Shown one piece after another: positions 1 through 8,298 of a stretch of 64,000 nucleotides of DNA (position 1 is the first letter of the stretch; every line of letters starts with the position of its first letter). Both the position numbers and the translations under genes were made by a program. Origin of the DNA: Flavobacterium hydrocarbonoxydans (GTDB taxonomy: Bacteria > Bacteroidota > Bacteroidia > Flavobacteriales > Flavobacteriaceae). The notes below the pieces were generated by a model. The model did not search any database. It was given only the letters and a program-made list of their open reading frames with translations, and had not been told where the DNA came from. Where the stretch lies: positions 124,001 through 188,000 of the forward strand of contig NZ_WSTB01000010.1 of NCBI RefSeq assembly GCF_009789235.1, in the 5' to 3' direction.

Positions 1-848
1 GAAAACCCTAAATTGAATTTTCTGTTTTTGTTGAATAAATACACATTTACTAATAAAACTAAAATAGAAAAAGAGCGATGAATATAAAACGAAACCGAAG
101 GATTTTGTAACCAAAGAATACTTGCCGTCACACCATTTTTGACCTGTTCATCAACTGCCTGACGCACTTGCGTACCAATCGCAACCTGTATTAAAGTAAG
201 TAAAAGCGAAAACAAAAGCAGTTTTTTGAAAGTCGCATTATAGGTTACAACGGCTAATTTTGGTCTTGCCAGTTGAATAATGTACAGAATTACAGCAACA
301 ATGACCAAAGCCATTACCATGTGAATCGTAATTTTTATTGGGTTCAGTACTGAATAAACCACTTTGGCGCCCAACCATCCCTGAAAGCCCATCATAAAAA
401 CGACCAGCCAGGAAAGTAAGGTGATTTTTTTGTTTTCTTTCCAAAATTTGAATGAAGCGATTGCCATCACGAAACAGCCCAATCCAGCTAAAGCACCAAC
501 AAGGCGGTTGAGGTACTCTATCCAGGTGTGCAACGGATTGAAAATTGCGTAATCGTGTTTGGTATATTTTTCCCAATGCGAAGCATCAAAAGTACTTTGA
601 GTGGTAAAATTGTCCTTCGCAACTAAAAGTGTTTCCTCTTTTATGATAACTTGTCCTTTTTCGAAAGTACGATTGGGTTCCCAGGTCAGTTCTTTTAAAT
701 CTGTGGGCGGAATGTAATATCCAAAACATTTTGGCCAGTCCGGACAGCCCATTCCAGAGCCAGTCATACGAACCAAAGCTCCTGCAACAATTACTAAATA
801 AACTAAAACTAATGCTGTTTTTGCGATTGTAGGGAAATGTTTTTTCAT
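1..848 (-). CDS. ctaA: Heme A synthase (COX15/CtaA family), 3' end outside window
   Basis: The ATG is at 848-846 and the frame stays open for 282 codons to the window edge, so the C-terminus is missing. The family oxidises heme O to heme A for cytochrome oxidase in the inner membrane. The N-terminus starts MKKHFPTIAK and continues into a first membrane segment followed by VRMTGSGMGCPDWPKCFG, a hallmark of the family with the paired Cys region. Later come EYLNRLVGALAG, a second conserved loop with a heme-ligand region, and near the edge FYIHRSFSILV with another conserved His. Several hydrophobic segments alternate with short loops, as expected for this eight-helix protein of about 340 residues. 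It is transcribed away from the toxin-antitoxin pair, which lies upstream on the same strand with only 46 bp between. Confidence 0.9.
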   Translation of the reverse strand, partial: MKKHFPTIAKTALVLVYLVIVAGALVRMTGSGMGCPDWPKCFGYYIPPTDLKELTWEPNRTFEKGQVIIKEETLLVAKDNFTTQSTFDASHWEKYTKHDYAIFNPLHTWIEYLNRLVGALAGLGCFVMAIASFKFWKENKKITLLSWLVVFMMGFQGWLGAKVVYSVLNPIKITIHMVMALVIVAVILYIIQLARPKLAVVTYNATFKKLLLFSLLLTLIQVAIGTQVRQAVDEQVKNGVTASILWLQNPSVSFYIHRSFSILVLLVNVYLFNKNRKFNLGF

Positions 849-894
849 TCTTTTTTTAGTTACTAAGAATCTAAGTTATTCAGTTTCTAAGTTT

Positions 895-1201
895 TTATTT
901 TATTGGAAAATTATCAGGATTTTGTCTCGTGTCCCAAATGTCAAGGACAACAATTTCAGTTGGTGTTATTTTATAAATTAGTTCAAAATGGCTGGCAATT
1001 TTTAGTCGAATATGTCGAACTTCAGATTTAATAGCGCTTTCAGGAAACTCTGCAACTTGTTTTAAAGATTGCTGAAATAAAGCATTTAGTTTTCTACTGT
1101 AAACTGTCGATTTGTTTCTTTTGTTCCAATTATAAAAAAATAGCGTATTTTGATTCTTTAGCAAAAGATGTCCATATTATTTTTCTTGCTCCTGGAACCA
1201 T
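895..1201 (-). pseudogene. ParE/RelE-type toxin, frameshifted in a T7 run
   Basis: An ATG at 1201-1199, inside the end of the upstream antitoxin, opens a frame reading MVPGARKIIWTSFAKESKYA IF and stops at 1132-1130. The rest of a typical ParE-family toxin (NWNKRNKSTVYSRKLN, then FELIYKITPTEIVVLDIWD and a closing DTRQNP) is in the next frame, ending at 895. Removing one T from the seven-T run (plus-strand A7 at 1134-1140) joins both parts into one protein of about 100 residues, IFYNWNKRNKS at the junction, which matches the W-N-x-R-N-K-S pattern of the family. Without the repair the 3' frame has only a TTG at 1164 as start. The start overlapping the antitoxin by 25 nt is normal for such pairs. 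It could be a real inactivating mutation, a slippage switch or a sequencing error in the homopolymer. Confidence 0.75.
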
Positions 1202-1485
1202 TTTTCTAATTCAATTTGTGCTTCTTCATTTGAAATACAGTCTCCGTTTTCATATTGTTTTAGTACAATGTTTATTTTTTCTTGTTCTGCTTCAGAAAAA
1301 ACTCTTATGTCTTTATTTGCCAATTTTTGATATTCTAAAGCAGGTTCATTAACCAAATGACTTCTTACATCTGTTTCTGGATAGTTTTTCTCTATTAATA
1401 GCGTATTGATTTTTAATAACAAATCGATGTCATTACTATCAATTATAGCTTTTATCAATTCTATTTTTAAGTCAGAAGTATTCAT
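1177..1485 (-). CDS. Putative antitoxin of a type II toxin-antitoxin pair
   Basis: This 102-residue acidic protein (MNTSDLKIELIKAIIDSNDI start, EKWFQEQEK end) is not closely recognised by domain, but its size, acidity, helical character and position directly before and overlapping a ParE/RelE-like toxin identify it as the likely antitoxin. The first half could be the DNA-binding or dimerising part. The last residues, rich in Glu and Trp, look like a toxin-binding tail. The frame is intact, whereas the toxin carries a frameshift. The antitoxin may therefore persist as a solitary gene that can still neutralise or regulate related modules elsewhere; that is inference. Confidence 0.6.
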   Translation of the reverse strand: MNTSDLKIELIKAIIDSNDIDLLLKINTLLIEKNYPETDVRSHLVNEPALEYQKLANKDIRVFSEAEQEKINIVLKQYENGDCISNEEAQIELEKWFQEQEK

Positions 1486-1521
1486 AACTGTTTTTTTATA
1501 AAGTTAAAGAAAATAACGAAA

Positions 1522-2949
1522 CTAAACTTTCTTTAGACCCAACTTCTCAGCTCGTTTTAATATAAAATCATAAGCAGCCTGATATTCATTCGGTATATCA
1601 CCTTCCAGAATAGCTTCTTTTACCGCTTCTTTCAGCACTCCAATTTCGCGCGATGGTTGTAGATTAAAGATTTCCATAATTTCTTCACCCGAAATAGGCG
1701 GTTGAAAATTGCGAACATGATCACGTTCTTCAACTTCAACAATTTTCTTTCGAACAATATCAAAGTTTTTATGGTACTTCTTAAATTTTGCTGGATTTTT
1801 GGTGGTAATATCAGCTTCGCAAAGTGTCATTAAATCTTCAACATCTTCGCCAGCATCAAAAACCAAACGACGAACAGCACTGTCGGTCACAATATCCTGC
1901 GCCAAAACAATCGGGCGGGAACTCATAACAACCATTTTTTGCACAAATTTCATTTTGTGATTCAACGGCATGTGCAGGCGTTCGAAGATTTTCTTCGCCA
2001 TTTTTCCGCCTAAAAATTCATGTCCGTGAAACGTCCAGCCTTGTTTTTTATTGAAACGTTTGGTGGGTGCTTTCCCGATATCGTGTAACAATGCAGACCA
2101 GCGTAACCATACATCGTCTGTATTTGGGGAAATATTATCGACCACTTCAAGCGTGTGATAAAAATTGTTTTTATGGGTATGGCCTTCAATCTCTTCTACC
2201 TGATTCAACGCCGTTAATTCGGGTAAAATAAGATCTAAAAGTCCTGTTTTGTATAAAAGTAAAAATCCGATGGAAGGCTTGTCTGTAGAAAGAATTTTAT
2301 TCAATTCATCTACAATTCTTTCTCCGGATATAATTTTAATTCTTTCAGCATTTTGAGCGATGGCATCAAGCGAATTTTCTTCAATTTCAAAACCTAATTG
2401 ATTGGCAAAACGAATGGCACGCAGCATTCGCAACGGATCATCAGAATACGTAATATTTGGATCTAATGGTGTTTTGATGGTTTTGTTTTCTAAATCAGCC
2501 AAACCGTCAAAAGGGTCAGAAAGATTTCCAAAGGTTGCTGCGTTTAATGATAACGCCAAAGCATTAATCGTAAAATCACGACGATTTTGGTCGTCTTCAA
2601 GCGTTCCGTTTTCTACAATTGGGTTGCGGCTTTCAAAATTATAGGATTCTTTTCGGGCACCAACAAACTCAATATCAGTATCTTCAAAACGAAGCATAGC
2701 CGTACCGTAAGTTTTAAAAACCTGAACTTTTGGTTTTTTTGGAAGTAATTCAGATACTTTCAAAGCCAATTCGATTCCGCTGCCAACAGCAACCACATCA
2801 ATGTCTTTTTTTGATCCCCGATTTAAAAGTAAATCACGAACAAAGCCGCCAATTACGTAACTGTCAACGTTTAGTTCCTGAGATGCCTGCGAAATAATTC
2901 CGAAGATTTTATGTTGTAAAGCTGTTTTATAGTTTGTTTGTATAGCCAC
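1522..2949 (-). CDS. cca: CCA tRNA nucleotidyltransferase with HD domain
   Basis: The protein adds or repairs the 3' CCA end of tRNAs. The nucleotidyltransferase core is clear: YVIGGFVRDLLL, then KKDIDVVAVG with the DxD metal site, then RRDFTINALAL and DPLRMLRAIRFANQLGF. A C-terminal HD domain follows (WLRWSALLHDIGKAPTKRF and HGHEFLGGKMAKKIF), as in bacterial CCA/poly(A) polymerase family proteins of about 475 residues. I chose the GTG at 2949 (MAIQTNYKTAL). A longer reading from a TTG at 3006 would lie inside a promoter box at 3004-3011. The gene is divergent from yaaA. Class II enzymes that add CCA and those that add only A or CC cannot be separated from the sequence alone. Confidence 0.9.
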   Translation of the reverse strand: MAIQTNYKTALQHKIFGIISQASQELNVDSYVIGGFVRDLLLNRGSKKDIDVVAVGSGIELALKVSELLPKKPKVQVFKTYGTAMLRFEDTDIEFVGARKESYNFESRNPIVENGTLEDDQNRRDFTINALALSLNAATFGNLSDPFDGLADLENKTIKTPLDPNITYSDDPLRMLRAIRFANQLGFEIEENSLDAIAQNAERIKIISGERIVDELNKILSTDKPSIGFLLLYKTGLLDLILPELTALNQVEEIEGHTHKNNFYHTLEVVDNISPNTDDVWLRWSALLHDIGKAPTKRFNKKQGWTFHGHEFLGGKMAKKIFERLHMPLNHKMKFVQKMVVMSSRPIVLAQDIVTDSAVRRLVFDAGEDVEDLMTLCEADITTKNPAKFKKYHKNFDIVRKKIVEVEERDHVRNFQPPISGEEIMEIFNLQPSREIGVLKEAVKEAILEGDIPNEYQAAYDFILKRAEKLGLKKV

Positions 2950-3003
2950 GAATTCACTAATTTTAAAATAATAGTTTCCTTTTCGAAGAAGTTGAAACGT
3001 GTG

Positions 3004-3011
3004 CAAATTTA
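3004..3011 (-). promoter_or_regulatory. -7 box of cca promoter
   Basis: On the minus strand the bases read TAAATTTG, an exact match to the Bacteroidota -7 element TAnnTTTG. The predicted start of transcription is near 2998, about 50 nt before the GTG start of cca. No clear -33 TTG was found. Confidence 0.5.
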
Positions 3012-3104
3012 CAACATAGAAAACGCCTTTTATAATCTATAGCTCACTTTTTTAAAGAAATCCAAAATTTTGAGTATTGAATTTTATTAAAGTTGAAAAA
3101 GACA

Positions 3105-3184
3105 ACCACAAATTGCACAAATTTCCACAAATTATATTAAAATTTAAAAAATAGAAATTTGCGAAAATTTGTGCAATTTGTGGT
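3105..3184. repeat. 20-bp perfect inverted repeat between divergent promoters
   Basis: The 20 bases at 3105-3124 (accacaaattgcacaaattt) recur in exact reverse complement at 3165-3184, with about 40 AT-rich bases between. The element sits between the divergent cca and yaaA promoters. Its wording (CCACAAATT-GCACAAATT) resembles the other intergenic palindromes of this window, such as those at 10108 and 30730, so it is probably a member of a dispersed repeat class rather than a specific operator. Confidence 0.7.
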
Positions 3185-3251
3185 AAAAAAAACATTTATA
3201 ACACTATCAAACAAATCAATACGCATTGCTGTTTTTTATAATTTCAATTTG

Positions 3252-3259
3252 TATTTTTG
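3252..3259 (+). promoter_or_regulatory. -7 box of yaaA promoter
   Basis: TATTTTTG matches TAnnTTTG exactly. A TTG at 3226-3228 lies 23 bp upstream, the outer limit of the known spacing. The predicted transcription start near 3266 leaves a leader of only about 14 nt before the ATG at 3280 and excludes the longer reading frame that begins at 3226. Confidence 0.5.
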
Positions 3260-3279
3260 AATCACTTAAAAATGCACAA

Positions 3280-4038
3280 ATGAAAATCGTTATATCGCCA
3301 GCTAAGTCTTTAAATTTCGAAAAAGAATTACCAACTTCTCAATATACAGAACCTTCTTTTCTAAAGGAAGCGCGTCAGGTTCATAAAATTTTAAAAACTA
3401 AAAAACCTGCTGATTTAGGTGAATTAATGTCGATTTCTGAAAAATTAGCAGAGCTGAACTGGCAAAGAAACCAGGATTGGAAAACTCCCTTTACTTCAGA
3501 AAATGCACGACCGGCCGTTTATACTTTTGATGGCGATGTATATGCAGGTTTAGATGCTTACACAATTCCGTTAGAAAAATTGGATGTCCTTCAAAGTAAA
3601 CTTCGAATTTTATCCGGACTTTATGGCGTTTTGAAACCCCTTGATTTGATGCAGGCATATCGTTTAGAAATGGGCACTAAATTGCCTGTAGGTGATTATA
3701 AAAACCTGCACGAATTCTGGAAACCAACGGTTACTAAAGCCCTAAATAAAGAACTCATAAAAGGAGAGTTATTTGTGAATTTGGCTAGTAATGAATATTT
3801 TTCGGCAGTAGATGTTAAGGCTTTAAAAGTTCCTGTAATTACGCCAGATTTTAAAGATTACAAAGACGGAAAATTGAAGATGATTAGTTTTTTCGCTAAA
3901 AAAGCGAGAGGTATGATGGTGCGTTACATTATCGATACAAATGCGGAAACTATTGATGACTTAAAAGGTTTCAATTACGAAGGATATCAGTTTGATGCGA
4001 ATCTTTCAAAAGGAAATCATTTGGTTTTTACGAGATAG
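3280..4038 (+). CDS. yaaA: YaaA-family peroxide stress protein
   Basis: The protein of 252 residues begins MKIVISPAKSLNFEKEL, the family signature (formerly DUF328/UPF0246). Further family blocks are RPAVYTFDGDVYAGLDA, LRILSGLYGVLKPLDLMQ, YRLEMGTKL, NLASNEYF and ISFFAKKARGMMVRYI. E. coli YaaA lowers free intracellular iron during hydrogen peroxide stress and binds DNA; that role is carried over from the family. The start at 3280 is supported by the -7 box at 3252 and by the family length; an in-frame upstream ATG at 3226 would precede the promoter. It is monocistronic, as only repeats follow. Confidence 0.93.
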   Translation: MKIVISPAKSLNFEKELPTSQYTEPSFLKEARQVHKILKTKKPADLGELMSISEKLAELNWQRNQDWKTPFTSENARPAVYTFDGDVYAGLDAYTIPLEKLDVLQSKLRILSGLYGVLKPLDLMQAYRLEMGTKLPVGDYKNLHEFWKPTVTKALNKELIKGELFVNLASNEYFSAVDVKALKVPVITPDFKDYKDGKLKMISFFAKKARGMMVRYIIDTNAETIDDLKGFNYEGYQFDANLSKGNHLVFTR

Positions 4039-4117
4039 GTTTTTTTGGAGGTTCTGAGTTGCAGAGGTTCTAAGGTTCTGAGGTTTTTAAAAATTTCAAA
4101 TTCTCTTCAAAATAAAA

Positions 4118-4151
4118 AACCCGACTAAAGTTCCTAAAAACTCGTCGGGTT
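4118..4151 (-). terminator. Intrinsic terminator of the efflux operon
   Basis: An 8-bp stem (aacccgac at 4118-4125 with gtcgggtt at 4144-4151) is followed on the minus strand by TTTTTTATTTT. It lies about 140 bp past the stop of the EmrB-like gene and ends that operon. The loop is long (18 nt). Confidence 0.75.
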
Positions 4152-4194
4152 AAAAAAAATATAATTTAAACTTGCGAAGCAATTTAAATTAGAG

Positions 4195-4284
4195 AAATCT
4201 AAAATCTAAAATCTAAAATCTAAAATCTAAAATCTAAAATCTAAAATCTAAAATCTAAAATCTAATCCCGATAGCTATCGGGAC
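4195..4284. repeat. Tandem array of a 7-bp unit followed by a palindrome
   Basis: The unit aaaatct is repeated about ten times without change from 4195 to 4263, directly followed at 4267-4284 by the perfect palindrome tcccgatagctatcggga. The array lies between the operon terminator and the stop codon of the EmrB-like gene, so it would be transcribed as part of the 3' untranslated region. Such a short perfect array should vary in copy number between strains. Confidence 0.9.
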
Positions 4285-4292
4285 TAAAATCT

Positions 4293-5879
4293 CTAGTGCA
4301 TCGCATCGGCTGGATTAATTTTGTTTTTTCCTTTTTTGATGAAAAAGATAATCGGAATACAGCATAAAAACATAATTCCTAAGTACATAAAGATATCAAT
4401 ATACGACATTACGGTACTTTGTTTCAGAATGCCATAATCTATTGCCTGATAGGCTTTTTTTAGCGCAACATCGGCACTATAACCTTTAGACATGAATGCT
4501 CTCTGCATTCCTAAAATACGTTGCTGAACGTCGTAATCTGCCGGGTCTAATTTTGTTAATAGGTTCACTCTGTGTTCCTGACTTAAACGGGTGATAAAAG
4601 TGGTAATGATCGCAATACCAAATGATCCACCTAACTGTCTCATCATTCCTGTAAAAGCAGCTCCTTCACCAATATGTTTTCCTTTTAAAGTCGAAAGAGA
4701 AAGTGTCGTTATCGGTACAAAAAGCAATCCTAAACCAACTCCTCTCAAAATCAAAGGCCAATACATGTGTTCTACACCGGTGTCAGGTGTCATACGGGTT
4801 TGCATCATAAAGGTAAAGAAAAAGAATACTAAGAAGCCAACTCCTACCATGTAACCTTGTGGAACTCCTTTTTGAATCATATTTCCCACAAAAGGCATCA
4901 TTATCGCCGTAGTAATAGAACCCGGAATCAATAATAAACCTGCATCTGTAGCAGTCCATCCTAAAATAGCTTGTGTATAAATCGGAATAATTAAGGTAGA
5001 TCCATACAAACCGAAACCTAGAATAAAACACATGATAGTTCCTATTCGAAGATTTCCATCTTTTAGAACGCTTAAATTTACAATTGGATACTTATAGGTC
5101 AGTTCTCGCCAAATAAAAAGTATTAATCCAAGAACGGTTACAACACTTAAAGTAACAATGGTCATATCATTAAACCAATCGTCCTGCTGGCCGTGTTCTA
5201 ATACAAATTGTAAAGAACCAATAAAGGCTGCCAGTAGAAAAATTCCCCACCAATCTACCTGATTGGCTTTTAGTTTTTCGCCGTATTTTGGACTTCTAAC
5301 GAAAGTTATCGCCAAAATAGTTGCAATAATCCCTAATGGAATATTAATGTAAAAAATATAAGGCCATGAGTAATTATCTACCAAATATCCTCCTAATGGC
5401 GGACCAAGAGTAGGACCCACAATTACACCCATTCCGTAAATTGCCTGCGCCATTCCGCGTTTTGCAACCGGATAACTTTCGGTGATAATGGTTTGTGCTG
5501 TTACTAATAAAGCACCACCACCCATTCCCTGAACGAACCTAAAAGCAACCAACTCCCAAATATTACTGGCATTTCCGCATAAAAAAGAGCAGACCGTAAA
5601 TAATATTATGGACGCCACAAAGTAATTTCGTCTCCCGAACTGTTGCGATAGCCAACTCGTCATCGGAATTACAATTACGTTTGCAATGGCATAAGCGGTA
5701 ATTACCCAGGCCACATCGGTCAGGGTTGCACCAAGGCTGCCTCGCATGTCTGTTAGTGCTACGTTTACAATCGTGGTATCTACAATTTCCAGCAAGGCAC
5801 AAAGTACTGCTGTTATGGTGATGATAACACGTCTGAAACCGTATTCTACTAAATCGTCGTCTGCTTGTACTGCTGTCAT
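4293..5879 (-). CDS. DHA2-family MFS multidrug exporter (EmrB/QacA type)
   Basis: This inner membrane drug/proton antiporter has 528 residues and about 14 hydrophobic segments, the number of the DHA2 subfamily. Motifs include LEIVDTTIVNVAL in helix 1 (motif D1), WVITAYAIANVIVIPMT in helix 2, LSQQFGRRNYF (motif A) and RFVQGMGGGALL (motif B), and GPTLGPPLGGYL (motif C, antiporter signature). It is the last gene of the TetR-TolC-EmrA-EmrB operon, one base after the adaptor gene, and would form the pump of a tripartite system. The substrate cannot be told; EmrB relatives export hydrophobic uncouplers and antibiotics. Confidence 0.92.
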   Translation of the reverse strand: MTAVQADDDLVEYGFRRVIITITAVLCALLEIVDTTIVNVALTDMRGSLGATLTDVAWVITAYAIANVIVIPMTSWLSQQFGRRNYFVASIILFTVCSFLCGNASNIWELVAFRFVQGMGGGALLVTAQTIITESYPVAKRGMAQAIYGMGVIVGPTLGPPLGGYLVDNYSWPYIFYINIPLGIIATILAITFVRSPKYGEKLKANQVDWWGIFLLAAFIGSLQFVLEHGQQDDWFNDMTIVTLSVVTVLGLILFIWRELTYKYPIVNLSVLKDGNLRIGTIMCFILGFGLYGSTLIIPIYTQAILGWTATDAGLLLIPGSITTAIMMPFVGNMIQKGVPQGYMVGVGFLVFFFFTFMMQTRMTPDTGVEHMYWPLILRGVGLGLLFVPITTLSLSTLKGKHIGEGAAFTGMMRQLGGSFGIAIITTFITRLSQEHRVNLLTKLDPADYDVQQRILGMQRAFMSKGYSADVALKKAYQAIDYGILKQSTVMSYIDIFMYLGIMFLCCIPIIFFIKKGKNKINPADAMH

Positions 5880-5880
5880 T

Positions 5881-6960
5881 TTATTTTAAATGTACGTCAA
5901 CATCCACATTCATTCCCGGACGTAATAATTTTACTTTTTCTGGATCGTTTGAAGGATCTAAACTAATTTTTACTGGTAATCTCTGAATCGTTTTCACGAA
6001 GTTTCCTGTTGCGTTATCTGGAGGTAATAATGAAAAACGAGAACCTGTTGCTGGTGAGAATGAAGAAACGATTCCTTTAAACTCATAGTTTGGATACGCA
6101 TCAACTTTCAAGCTTACTTTTTGCCCCACAATCATTTTGTTTAATTGTGTTTCTTTAAAGTTAGCCACAACCCAGGCCTCATTATTGTTGATGATATAAA
6201 ACAACGATTGTCCTGGCTGTACCAGTTGTCCTGGCTGGATATCTACTTTAGAAACCTGTCCGTCAATAGCAGCAGTAACTACAGTATAAGTAAGGTTCAG
6301 TTTAGCAACTTCTAACATTGTTTTAGCTCTTTTAATATTAGCTGCAGCAACTTGTGTTTGCTTATCCGAAGCTTTAGATTTTGATTCAATAACCGATTTT
6401 TGGAAAGAACTTGCTCTTTGTTGTTGTTCTAAAACACGAACCTGACTTTCAGCTTCTTCTTTTGCAGCCAAAGCTTTCTCGTATTGCTGTTTAGTAATAG
6501 TATGTGTTTTATACAAATTATTATAACGGTTATAGTCGCTGGTAATTTGCTTCAATCTGATTTTTGCACTTTCGATAGAACCACTTGCTGATCTCATATT
6601 GGCATCTGATACCGATACGCTGGCATAAGCACTTCCAATATCTGCTTTTGCAGCTTCATATTGACTTTCAGCTCCTAATAAAGCGGCTGTTGCTTCGTCA
6701 ATTTTCAATTGATAATCTCTTTTGTCAATCGTAAACAAAGTATCTCCTTTTTTTACAAAATCATTATCTTTTACATATACATTATTGATATATCCAGAAA
6801 CTCTCGGAATAATTGGATTCATCTTTTTCTCTATCTGAGCATCATCAGTTTCTTCGTGAGCAAGTGAGTGCATGTATTTGGTTACGCCGTAAATTCCACC
6901 TCCTAAAATCAAAACGGTAAGTATGATGATGAATTTTATATTAGTTTTTTTCTTTTCCAT
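5881..6960 (-). CDS. HlyD/EmrA-family periplasmic adaptor subunit
   Basis: The 359-residue protein begins with a single N-terminal membrane anchor (FIIILTVLILGGGIYGVTKY). A barrel-sandwich (biotinyl-lipoyl-like) half follows (VSGYINNVYVKDNDFVKKGDTLF), then a long alpha-hairpin coiled coil at about residues 80-215, then the second lipoyl half (TVVTAAIDGQVSKVDIQPGQLV) and a beta barrel. This is the standard EmrA layout that bridges the inner membrane pump to the outer membrane channel. Genes on both sides are its presumed partners, spaced 1 bp from the pump and 12 bp from the channel gene. Confidence 0.92.
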   Translation of the reverse strand: MEKKKTNIKFIIILTVLILGGGIYGVTKYMHSLAHEETDDAQIEKKMNPIIPRVSGYINNVYVKDNDFVKKGDTLFTIDKRDYQLKIDEATAALLGAESQYEAAKADIGSAYASVSVSDANMRSASGSIESAKIRLKQITSDYNRYNNLYKTHTITKQQYEKALAAKEEAESQVRVLEQQQRASSFQKSVIESKSKASDKQTQVAAANIKRAKTMLEVAKLNLTYTVVTAAIDGQVSKVDIQPGQLVQPGQSLFYIINNNEAWVVANFKETQLNKMIVGQKVSLKVDAYPNYEFKGIVSSFSPATGSRFSLLPPDNATGNFVKTIQRLPVKISLDPSNDPEKVKLLRPGMNVDVDVHLK

Positions 6961-6972
6961 GAGAGCTATCGA

Positions 6973-8298
6973 TTATATTTTAGAAAGATTGAATGATTGT
7001 GATAATTGTCCTGATACGGATAATAATTCGTAATATTTTTGGATAATAGTAGATTTAGAAACGGCTTTGTTGATTTGAGCACTTAGTTGGTCAACATCAG
7101 CTTCCAGCAAATCATTAGTATCTGCTAAATCATTATCGTACTTGTCTTTTACAAGTCTAAAGTTTTCAGAAGCCTGTTCAACTGCTTCTTCATAAACCAC
7201 ACTCTGATTGATGGCTAAATGATAATCTTCAATAGCTTTCTGAACTTCAACTTTTATCCTGTCGGTCATAATAGCTTCAGAAGTTTTGGCTTCTAATGCT
7301 TTACTTTCAGCAGCTTTCACGTTGGCACTGTTTTTTAGAATTCCAGATAAATCATAAGAAATTCCAACGCCAAAGTTCATGGCATATTTTACCGTAATAA
7401 TGTCTTTTAGGTCTAATGCTGTGTAACCACCCAATAAGGCAATGGATGGATAATAAGCCGCTTTTGCAATTTTGATGTTAGCTTCAGAAGCTTTTCCCTG
7501 AAGTCTGATAGCTTCTAAATCTTTTCGGTTATCTAATGCTGCCTGCTCAGACATTGGGGCATTATCTGTCTTTAAATTAAAGAAATCACTTTCGTTGATT
7601 TCCAATTTGGTAGTAGTAGGTAATTTAAGTAAAGTCGTAAGATAAAAATTAACGATATTCAAATTGTTATTGGCTTCGTCAATTGATAATTGCACTTTAG
7701 AAACCTGTAATTGCGCTTTCAATAAATCGTTACGCGGAATAATTCCGTTTTTTTCCAATTCGGTAAAATCCGTCACACGTTGTTTGGCTCTTTTCTGATT
7801 TTCATTCAAAAGATCCAGTGTTTTCTGTGCTTTGTATAAGTTCGTGTAATACGTAATAACACGCATAGCAACATCTTCTTTTGTTTTTTCAGAATAAGCA
7901 CTTTCCGCCTGATACAAATTGTCGTATAAATTAATGCTGTTCTGAATTTTAAAACCTGCAAAAATAGGTAAGCTTATTGTAGCTTGCCCAAACATAACTT
8001 GTTCAGGAGCTGGCATTGGTTCAGCACTGGCTTCGTCAGCAGTATGCATGTCAACAGAAGCTTTTGTTAATCGTTGGTATTGCCCAGAAAGCTTAAAATC
8101 AGGATACTGATTGTTTTTTACCGAACGTAATTCGTATTTTTTTGAGTTTACCTTAGTATCAGCAAGCGAAACTTCGTTGCTTTTTGTCCAGGCCAGTTTC
8201 ACGGCTTCGTCTAAGGTTAAACTTGTTTTTTCTTGTGCTTCTATTGATGAAATTCCGATAAAGAAAATCCCAAAGAGCATTAGCTGATTAATTTTCAT
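6973..8298 (-). CDS. TolC-like outer membrane efflux protein
   Basis: The protein has a signal peptide (MKINQLMLFGIFFIGISSIEA) and two TolC repeats of the outer membrane efflux family, rich in long amphipathic helices and ending near AQINKAVSKSTIIQKYYELL. It would form the trimeric outer membrane exit duct for the EmrAB-type pump encoded just downstream. The ATG at 8298 is preferred over a TTG two codons earlier. The start overlaps the end of the TetR gene by 11 nt, which suggests translational coupling. Confidence 0.9.
   Translation of the reverse strand: MKINQLMLFGIFFIGISSIEAQEKTSLTLDEAVKLAWTKSNEVSLADTKVNSKKYELRSVKNNQYPDFKLSGQYQRLTKASVDMHTADEASAEPMPAPEQVMFGQATISLPIFAGFKIQNSINLYDNLYQAESAYSEKTKEDVAMRVITYYTNLYKAQKTLDLLNENQKRAKQRVTDFTELEKNGIIPRNDLLKAQLQVSKVQLSIDEANNNLNIVNFYLTTLLKLPTTTKLEINESDFFNLKTDNAPMSEQAALDNRKDLEAIRLQGKASEANIKIAKAAYYPSIALLGGYTALDLKDIITVKYAMNFGVGISYDLSGILKNSANVKAAESKALEAKTSEAIMTDRIKVEVQKAIEDYHLAINQSVVYEEAVEQASENFRLVKDKYDNDLADTNDLLEADVDQLSAQINKAVSKSTIIQKYYELLSVSGQLSQSFNLSKI

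Noticed and set aside
238..576. A 112-codon minus-strand frame
   Set aside because: It overlaps the heme A synthase gene in another frame and has no signal for coding; the membrane protein in the other frame is clear.
2950..3006. Longer N-terminus of the CCA-adding enzyme from a TTG at 3006
   Set aside because: It would start inside the -7 box at 3004-3011, and the first 19 residues do not fit the family.
3226..3279. Longer start of YaaA at 3226
   Set aside because: It precedes the promoter box at 3252-3259; the family starts MKIVISPAK at 3280.
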